A stretch of 43,688 bases of DNA from CAILHX01 sp046155285 (GTDB taxonomy: Bacteria; Pseudomonadota; Gammaproteobacteria; Burkholderiales; Methylophilaceae), in contig JBJXEA010000002.1 in assembly GCA_046155285.1 (NCBI GenBank), forward strand, positions 1-43,688, in the 5' to 3' direction. The translations under genes and the position numbers were made by a program. Positions 39,401 to 43,688 of the stretch are shown here, piece after piece. The notes under the pieces were generated by a model, which was given only the letters and a program-made list of their open reading frames with translations, searched no databases and was not told the DNA's origin. The number at the start of each line of letters is the position of its first letter. The stretch's first letter is position 1.

Positions 39401-42400
39401 TCTTGGCTGCTGTTGGCATAGGTAATTTGTTGCATGGCCGTATTGAGCAGCGCATTGGTGGCAAAGCTGTTAAGCGTTATCAGCAAAGTACCGCCGCTGT
39501 TGGTGGTGACCGTACCAATCGCCGCGAAACCACCCAAACCAGAGAACACGTCATCCACATTGGTGCCGCCGTTACGCACCAAGGTTAAGGTAGCCCCATT
39601 AAAGTTGTTGGCTGCTGAGAGTTCAGCGTCAAACAATGTGACATTGCCATCCAACACCACCGCCGTACCTAGTGCCGCGCCAGCGCCTTCGGTGAAAGCA
39701 CGCACACCGCCCAGCGTGGTGCCAGTCAGGTTGAACTGCGTATCCAGCGTGCCGTTAGTGTTGTAACGTAGTAAAGAAAAGTCGTTATCGGTGCCATTAT
39801 CACTATAGCCCGCAAGTACCAGCTTGCCGTCAGACTGCAATTGCAGGTTATAGCCAATTTGGTCGGCTGCGACACTGGTGATGACCTTGCCGCCCACGCC
39901 AAAAGTAGCATCTAACGCGCCGCTGCTGGTATAGCGCACTAAGGCGACATCGTTATCTGTGCCATTGAAAGCATAGCCCGCGACTACTATGGCACCGTCA
40001 GACTGCACCACCAAGCTGTAACCAAGGTCATCCCCAGTCCCTACAGTAGTCACCACCTTGCCGCCCGTGCCAAAAGTGCCATCCAAGATGCCGTTGGCGT
40101 TGTAGCGCACTAGGCTGAAATCATTATTGCTGCCGTTAGCGCTGTAGCCTGCCACCACAATCTTGCCATCTTGCTGCAAAGCCACGCTATAAGCCACGTC
40201 CTGACTACCGTTGACATCGGCGGTGATGATACCTGTCGTGCCAAAAGTCGTGTCCAAAGTGCCGGCAGTGGTGTAGCGCACCACGGCAAAGTCGTTATTG
40301 CTGCCATTAAAGCTGTTACCCGCCACCACTATCCTGCCGTCGTTTTGCACGATGACGCTTTGTGCGCTGTCGTTGCCTGCGCCTATCGCCGTGATGGCGA
40401 TGCCATTGCCCGCACCAAAGGAAGTATCCAACACGCCAGCAGCGGTATAGCGCACCACGGCGAAGTCATCGTTGCTGCCGTTAAAGCTGGCGCCTACCAG
40501 CAATATCTTGCCGTCCGCTTGCAATACCACGTTGTTGGCAATGTCACCAGCTGCACCAATCGGCGTGGTGACCTTACCCGCCGTGCCAAACGTGCCGTCT
40601 AAAGTGCCGTTGCTGTTCAGTCGCACTAGGGCGAAATCATAATTTCCGCCCACTCTGGCATAGCCTGCTACCAGTATCTTGCCGTCATTTTGCAGCACGA
40701 TGCTGGTGGTGAAATCGTCACCAGTCCCCACCGCGATAATGGCGATGCCCGCAGTGCCAAAACTGGTGTCTAGGCTGCCGTCAGCGTTGTAACGCGTAAT
40801 GGCGAAGTCTTTGTTGGTGGCGCTATCACTATAGCCCGCCACCAAAATTTTGCCGTCCACCTGCACTGCCACACTATTGCCCACATCGTCGGCGGCACCT
40901 ATGACTTGGATAAGGCTGCCCGTACCAACATTGAAGCTGGGTGCATCGTTAACCCCCGCTACTTGCGTGGTGGCAGCACTGACCAAGGTTTCCAGATTGC
41001 CGCCGCCATCCTGATACACCACGCGCACAAACATGTACTGCCCCACATCAGCATTGCCTAGGGTGTAAGTGCTATGCGTTGCACCGGCAATAGCCACCGA
41101 ACTAGCAGAGAAGGTGCTGGAAGCATCGCGGAACCATTGATAGTTGAACGCGCCTATGCCGTTGGCATCGGCTATCGTGCCATTAGTGGCGGTGAGGGTT
41201 TGGTTTTCTGTCACCGTGCCGGTAATCAGCGGATTGCCAGTGGCGTTAGGCGTGCCGACGCCAGGCGCTGCAATCACGCTCACAAAAATCTGTTGCGTAT
41301 CGGTCAAACCACCGGCATCGGTGACGATGATGGTGACTTGATACACGCCGTCGCCATTAAAATCTGGGGTGGCACCAAGTGCAGGTGGCACGGTAAAGGT
41401 CAATACGCCGGTGGTGGTGTTCAGGGTAAAGAATCCGTTATCCGGGCCAACACCAAAGCTAAAAGGCGTGGCAGCCAAACCGCCCGCATCGCTGGCGGTG
41501 ACCGTGGTCACGGCGGTGGTGAGCGCGGTTACGCTCACTGCGGCAGTAGCGCCGCCGCCATTGCTACTGATCACTGGCGCAGTGTTAGGAGAAATGATGG
41601 TATTCAGTGCAAACTCAGAGGTATCGCCGCCACCGCCGCCCAATCTGCGCGCCGTCGCCGTGACAAAATCTCCCACTACCAAGCCGCTAGGGACTACTGT
41701 GGTACTAAATGAAGCATTACCGCTGGCATCGGTAGTAAAAGTGATAACCCCCAGATAAACCCTAGCTTCACCATGACCAGAGGCATCCACATTGCCAGCA
41801 GGATTGCCGAAAAATTCGACGCTATAACTCGTTGAGGCATTGCTGTTAAACGTACCGGTAATCGCCAAGTTAGCGCCGTTGAACACCACCGAGGTGATCA
41901 CCGGGAAGTTCTGCAAGTTATTAGCGCCAGTATCCGCGTCACCTAAATCATTGAGGGTCACTCCGTCGTTAGTCAGGTCTATACCCAGCCCGGTATTGGA
42001 GAAAATCAAATTGGTTTGGATTCTCACGCTCGTGCTGGCAATCAGGCTGATGCCGTCACCACCATTAAATGCTATGGTGTTGGAGGAAATAATTGCATTG
42101 TTGGCAGTGCCACCAAAGCCAACGCGTATGCCATCACCCGTGTTAGCCAAAGCTGTAGTGCCGGTGATTGTTGTCCCTATCAGGTTGCTGCTAATGGTGT
42201 TGCTGCTATTAGCTCCCAGGGCACCCAACTCTATTCCCGATCCAACATTCCCAGAAATCAAATTGCCGGTAATGATGTTACTCGTTGCGCCAGAACTAAG
42301 TAATATTCCTTTATTGTTACCAACGCCGCCGGTACCCGTTACATCGGTACCAATGTAGTTGCCTTGTATAGTATTACTAGTGCTTCCTACTAGATCAATA

Positions 42401-43688
42401 CCATCAAGGTTATTACCACCAATCAAATTGCGCTGTGCCGCCGTGGCACCGCCTATAGTATTGCCAGTAGCAGCTAAGATTATGATGCCATTGGCACTGT
42501 TTCCGCCGGCACCCAGGTCATTCCCATTATTATCGAATGATCCGATAAAGTTACCTTGGATGACGTTGTTGTTCGATCCGTTTAAAATCATCAAACCGTG
42601 ACCATTAAAGTTGCCTATGACCAATCCCTTAATGGTTGAACCTGTAGCAGCATTGCTCAAAGCTAAGCCATTGATGGCCACACCACCGCCATCCAGACTA
42701 ATGGGGTTAAAAATACCCGCGACATAGCCCGATTGCGTCGTGCCATCAATGATGATGGTGTCGGTAATGATGGGCAACGCACTGGCGATGTTGATGGTCT
42801 GTGCGCCAGTACCAATCTGGAAGCGGATAGTGTCGGACCCCGCGCTGGCATTGGCCGCGGCGATGGCTTCACGCAACGAGATTTTACCGTCCGCACCCTT
42901 ATTCGCCCACAGCGCGGCGAGCGAGCTGGTATTACCATCGCTCACGTCACTGGCAGTATCCACCGTCAAACTTTGTACCGTGACCGTGGCATCAATATTG
43001 CCGGAAGTGGCGGCGGCATTGTCGGTCAGCACAAAGCGCACGGTTCTGTCGCCGCCTATCGGGTTGCTGCCATTGGTGTTTTGGAACGTAATATTCTGCA
43101 TCAAGGCAGTGACGGCAGTATTGTCGGCTGCTGCATTGAGGGTGATGACCAAGTTAGCACCGGCAGTGCCGCCGACATAAGTACCTATAGCTACGCCGCT
43201 GTAATACACAGTGCCCGCAGCAGCGCCTATCTGCCCAGCGCCCATTCCTTGATTACGAATCGCCAATATGTCTTCTGCATTCACTCCGCCTGCCGCCAAA
43301 GACACCGTCAGATTGCCACCGTTATAGTTCACGTCTGGGTCAAGCGCCGTCGCCGCAGCGCCTTGATCTACGATTTGCGCACCAGAGCCTATGGCATAGC
43401 CAGAACTATCTCCTGCCAAGTTGGAAAGCACTGGGGGGTCGTTGACCGCGGTAATATTGATGGTCACAGGGTCGCTATCAGTCAACGCACCACCGCCCGT
43501 GTTGCCACCGTCGTTGGTGAGCATGGTCAAGGTGTCAGTACCGTTGTAGTTCAAGGTTGGTGTGTAGGTGGGCTGATTGGCTACCGTGGCTAAATAGGTG
43601 TTGATGTTGGCTAAAGTGCCAGTCAATACGATGCTGTTGGTGGTGGAGCCCGCGACCGTGACACCGCCTGCGTTGGCGGCTACCAATG
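33493..43688 (-). CDS. Giant multi-repeat surface protein (partial, N-terminus beyond window)
   Basis: An open frame of about 3398 codons runs to the window edge; its first apparent start is a TTG, so the real start lies outside. Domains from the N-terminal side (by position): Ig-like repeats to 42960; a parallel beta-helix with ISLREAIAAANASAGSDTIR and GNxIG-type turns (42960-41890); a cadherin-like and an Ig-like unit (41600-40960); seven delta-60 repeats (40920-39740); alternating Ig/cadherin-like repeats with VNDAP boundaries (39280-36310); two units with NGSFEYSTDG (36310-35400); cadherin repeats with ATDPD or ATDAD calcium motifs (35400-34420); a VLGNDSDQD unit; a proline-rich stretch (34140-34060); one hydrophobic helix (near 33690-33620); an acidic tail. 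No cysteine was seen. It is most likely a secreted or surface adhesin. No RTX repeats were seen. Confidence 0.9.
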   Translation of the reverse strand, partial: LVAANAGGVTVAGSTTNSIVLTGTLANINTYLATVANQPTYTPTLNYNGTDTLTMLTNDGGNTGGGALTDSDPVTINITAVNDPPVLSNLAGDSSGYAIGSGAQIVDQGAAATALDPDVNYNGGNLTVSLAAGGVNAEDILAIRNQGMGAGQIGAAAGTVYYSGVAIGTYVGGTAGANLVITLNAAADNTAVTALMQNITFQNTNGSNPIGGDRTVRFVLTDNAAATSGNIDATVTVQSLTVDTASDVSDGNTSSLAALWANKGADGKISLREAIAAANASAGSDTIRFQIGTGAQTINIASALPIITDTIIIDGTTQSGYVAGIFNPISLDGGGVAINGLALSNAATGSTIKGLVIGNFNGHGLMILNGSNNNVIQGNFIGSFDNNGNDLGAGGNSANGIIILAATGNTIGGATAAQRNLIGGNNLDGIDLVGSTSNTIQGNYIGTDVTGTGGVGNNKGILLSSGATSNIITGNLISGNVGSGIELGALGANSSNTISSNLIGTTITGTTALANTGDGIRVGFGGTANNAIISSNTIAFNGGDGISLIASTSVRIQTNLIFSNTGLGIDLTNDGVTLNDLGDADTGANNLQNFPVITSVVFNGANLAITGTFNSNASTSYSVEFFGNPAGNVDASGHGEARVYLGVITFTTDASGNASFSTTVVPSGLVVGDFVTATARRLGGGGGDTSEFALNTIISPNTAPVISSNGGGATAAVSVTALTTAVTTVTASDAGGLAATPFSFGVGPDNGFFTLNTTTGVLTFTVPPALGATPDFNGDGVYQVTIIVTDAGGLTDTQQIFVSVIAAPGVGTPNATGNPLITGTVTENQTLTATNGTIADANGIGAFNYQWFRDASSTFSASSVAIAGATHSTYTLGNADVGQYMFVRVVYQDGGGNLETLVSAATTQVAGVNDAPSFNVGTGSLIQVIGAADDVGNSVAVQVDGKILVAGYSDSATNKDFAITRYNADGSLDTSFGTAGIAIIAVGTGDDFTTSIVLQNDGKILVAGYARVGGNYDFALVRLNSNGTLDGTFGTAGKVTTPIGAAGDIANNVVLQADGKILLVGASFNGSNDDFAVVRYTAAGVLDTSFGAGNGIAITAIGAGNDSAQSVIVQNDGRIVVAGNSFNGSNNDFAVVRYTTAGTLDTTFGTTGIITADVNGSQDVAYSVALQQDGKIVVAGYSANGSNNDFSLVRYNANGILDGTFGTGGKVVTTVGTGDDLGYSLVVQSDGAIVVAGYAFNGTDNDVALVRYTSSGALDATFGVGGKVITSVAADQIGYNLQLQSDGKLVLAGYSDNGTDNDFSLLRYNTNGTLDTQFNLTGTTLGGVRAFTEGAGAALGTAVVLDGNVTLFDAELSAANNFNGATLTLVRNGGTNVDDVFSGLGGFAAIGTVTTNSGGTLLITLNSFATNALLNTAMQQITYANSSQDPPASVQIDWSFDDGNAGAQGTGAGVATGSVTVNITAVNDTPINNVPASYTTDEDITLALTGLSITDVDARVGSLTVTLTVTNGTLTVSGGSAGIAGSGTSTVTLTGTITAINATLAATVNYVPTANYNGSATLTMGVNDGGNTGTGGAKTDSDVINITINSVNDAPAGTNKTITFNEDAAYTFSAADFGFSDVNDAPNTFSAVTITTLPLLGVLTLGGVPVLAGDSIPVGSIGTLVYTPVADANGAAYASFTFQVQDNGGTANSGVDIDPTPNTITFNVTAVNDAPINTVPGAQSTNEDITLAITGLSIVDVDAAASSVTVTLIVTNGTLTVSGGTAGIAGSGTSTVTLTGTVTQINATLAATVNYVPTANYNGSATLTMGVNDGGNTGTGGAKTDSDVINITINSVNDAPAGTNKTITTLEDTAYTFTVADFGFSDVNDAPNTLLNVRITTLPLTGSLTLTGFGAVTAGQFVLATDIAAGKLIYTPVTDANGLANASFTFQVQDNGGTAFSGIDLDPSANTISIDVTSVNDAPIGTNNTVTTNEDTVYTFAVADFGFTDPNDTPTNSMTGVRITTLPTAGTLTLTGVGAVTAGQIITVANITAGKLIFTPALNANGVAYSTFTFQVQDNGGVASGGVNQDTTARTMTIDVTAVNDAPINNGLVAQTTNEDTSKTITGLSITDVDAASASITTTLSVLNGVLNVSGGTATITNSGTNTVTLTGTVAQINATLAATVSYVPTANYNGSDTLTMVTSDNGNTGSGGTLTDTDAVSITINSVNDAPSGTDNTISTNEDTAQTFTVADFGFSDVIDSNSLTGVRITTLPLTGSLTLSGVAVTAGQTITLANITGGNLKFTPAANANGLANASFTFQVQDSGGTAFGGVDLDPSANTMTIDVNSVNDAPTGTNNTITTNEDTAHTFTLAEFGFADSLDSPANNAFQVKITTLPALGSLKLNGVAVTAGQFVLVSDITSGLLVYTPALNGNSAAYTSFTFQVQDDGGTALGGIDLDPVDNTITINVTAVNDAPVITNGSTVTLTGTNEDTTSSGTLVSTILAAAGYSDVDVSALSGIAIIGKMRNGSFEYSTDGISWRNFGAAPLSTSSALLLTSGTQIRYIPDQQNGETATLTFQAWDQTTDTASDNATPRYGNITGSGGTAAYSTGIATISITVNDLNDAPLLNSGFVYNLPGTDENTPNDAVLIKVSDILSAPGSGYSDVDTGSSLSYGIAVTGAFRNGSFQYSTDGTTWTSGVLNSATPANALLLDSSTYIRYVPDGKNGEIAATFTFRVWDRTVGTASNFGTQSYANASSTGLTFAFSANTGTASVAVSDVPDAPVIGSDGGLATASINAFDDTNAVTTVIATDVDIGSTLTFSKAGGVDASFFNLDPNTGVLTFISIPDSFNPLDSNADNVYHVVVQVIDNTGLIDTQSIAVTVVPTTNKAPVIDNNGGGTTGGGATASVNFAENTATAVATVHATDPDALDTVTYSISGADAALFTINPTTGVLTFNSPPDFENKLDNDSNNSYIVTVTATDNGSPNRRDTQIITINVTPVNDNAPVMISSATFTMSENSVDVTPILTANKTIEATDADLDVRTYSIVGGVDASKFTLNSATGHLSFVIAPDFEAPTDVGINNVYNLTVQASDGTFNTTQNITVTVLNGNDAPVAVNDASSGNAGTAQSGAVLGNDSDQDTNALVAVLATGPAHGSVTLNANGTYTYTPTPGFSGSDSFTYRATDGALNSNLATVSLTVVFVAPIIPIIPPPPPLPPVPTPTPTAITPPLESDIQTQRALLEAEQKPKEESLISANEGQAVTQVVVGSGVVIEAPKTNNNTSTDLTTTPIQLVDANLAKNQANGLNGAFGSLSGNKIIIESVNLLGGLETEGGNGEQGILSKLSLQKQVQLSGTAASLGLVFWALNSGAIISSVVASSPSWTDPISLLDDSDAEVPDEDEDENTANSEEGAADMLSQ
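37806..39275 (-). repeat. Tandem 735-bp duplication within the giant gene
   Basis: Two consecutive units, about 38541-39275 and 37806-38540, each hold a type A Ig-like repeat (LTGLSI-VDVDA) followed by a type B repeat (ADFGFSDVNDAPN). The period from one GCGTCATTCACCGAG to the next (38171 to 38906) is 735 bases, or 245 codons. Within the A parts an 87-residue block differs at three positions only. Confidence 0.85.
39740..40920 (-). repeat. Seven delta-60 repeats in the giant gene
   Basis: Seven units of about 50-55 residues each carry a core such as VDGKILVAGYSDSATNKDFA followed by RYNADGSLDTSFGTAG. The DGKI positions are VDGKI, NDGKI, ADGKI, NDGRI, QDGKI, SDGAI and SDGKL. The motif matches the delta-60 repeat family. 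Confidence 0.88.

Noticed and set aside
42733..43593. 286-codon plus-strand open frame opposite the giant gene
   Set aside because: It is antisense to a repeat-rich coding frame whose codon bias leaves the other strand open. The product shows no family motif and has low-complexity composition.

Overview
The window reads as a chromosomal segment of a betaproteobacterium. The gene order tuf, rpsJ to rplQ, the four-cysteine S4, the 101-residue S14, and the glyQ-glyS-gmhB-plsC and phoH-ybeY-corC-lnt clusters all fit. A Nitrosomonadales/Gallionellaceae-type host is my guess from general resemblance; no database was searched.

Layout. (1) 1-14148, plus strand: the end of tuf, then an uninterrupted S10-spc-alpha ribosomal super-operon that also carries secY, infA, rpmJ and rpoA, closed by hairpins. 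The three longest gaps (after rpsJ, before rplN, before rpsM) each hold a sigma70-like promoter. (2) 14185-17158: a small thioredoxin-fold protein (minus), then an overlapping mgtE-mscS pair (plus) for Mg2+ uptake and osmotic release. (3) 17200-20127: rpmB-rpmG, dut and coaBC on minus and radC on plus, a widely conserved neighbourhood. (4) 20105-26299, minus: glyQ, glyS, gmhB, plsC, a DUF45 metallopeptidase and a GNAT acetyltransferase. glyQ and glyS are forced apart by a GIY-YIG nuclease gene bracketed by perfect 33-bp inverted repeats. (5) 26465-32801: a 112-residue Rossmann protein, a TauE/SafE transporter, lnt, mscL, a small exported protein, corC, ybeY and phoH. The usual phoH-ybeY-corC-lnt order is interrupted by mscL, an 82-bp palindromic repeat and the exported protein. 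(6) 32806-43688: accessory DNA. It holds a CopG/ParE-type toxin-antitoxin locus whose toxin is frameshifted, then a giant repeat protein running off the right edge with more than 3390 residues visible and no cysteine seen.

How it works together. The left half is translation and secretion core. The middle is cofactor, dUTP, tRNA-charging and envelope housekeeping in short operons. The right edge is surface and accessory. The giant protein combines a beta-helix, seven delta-60 repeats (enough for one seven-bladed propeller), alternating Ig/cadherin-like repeats, a proline-rich stalk, one membrane helix and an acidic tail. It is most simply a surface adhesin.

The parts I find most worth checking are the repeat-bracketed GIY-YIG unit inside glyQS, the architecture and C-terminal anchor of the giant protein, the broken ParE, and the G10 tract ahead of the GNAT gene. 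No stretch over 300 bases lacks a gene. I saw no tRNA, rRNA, CRISPR array or insertion-sequence transposase.
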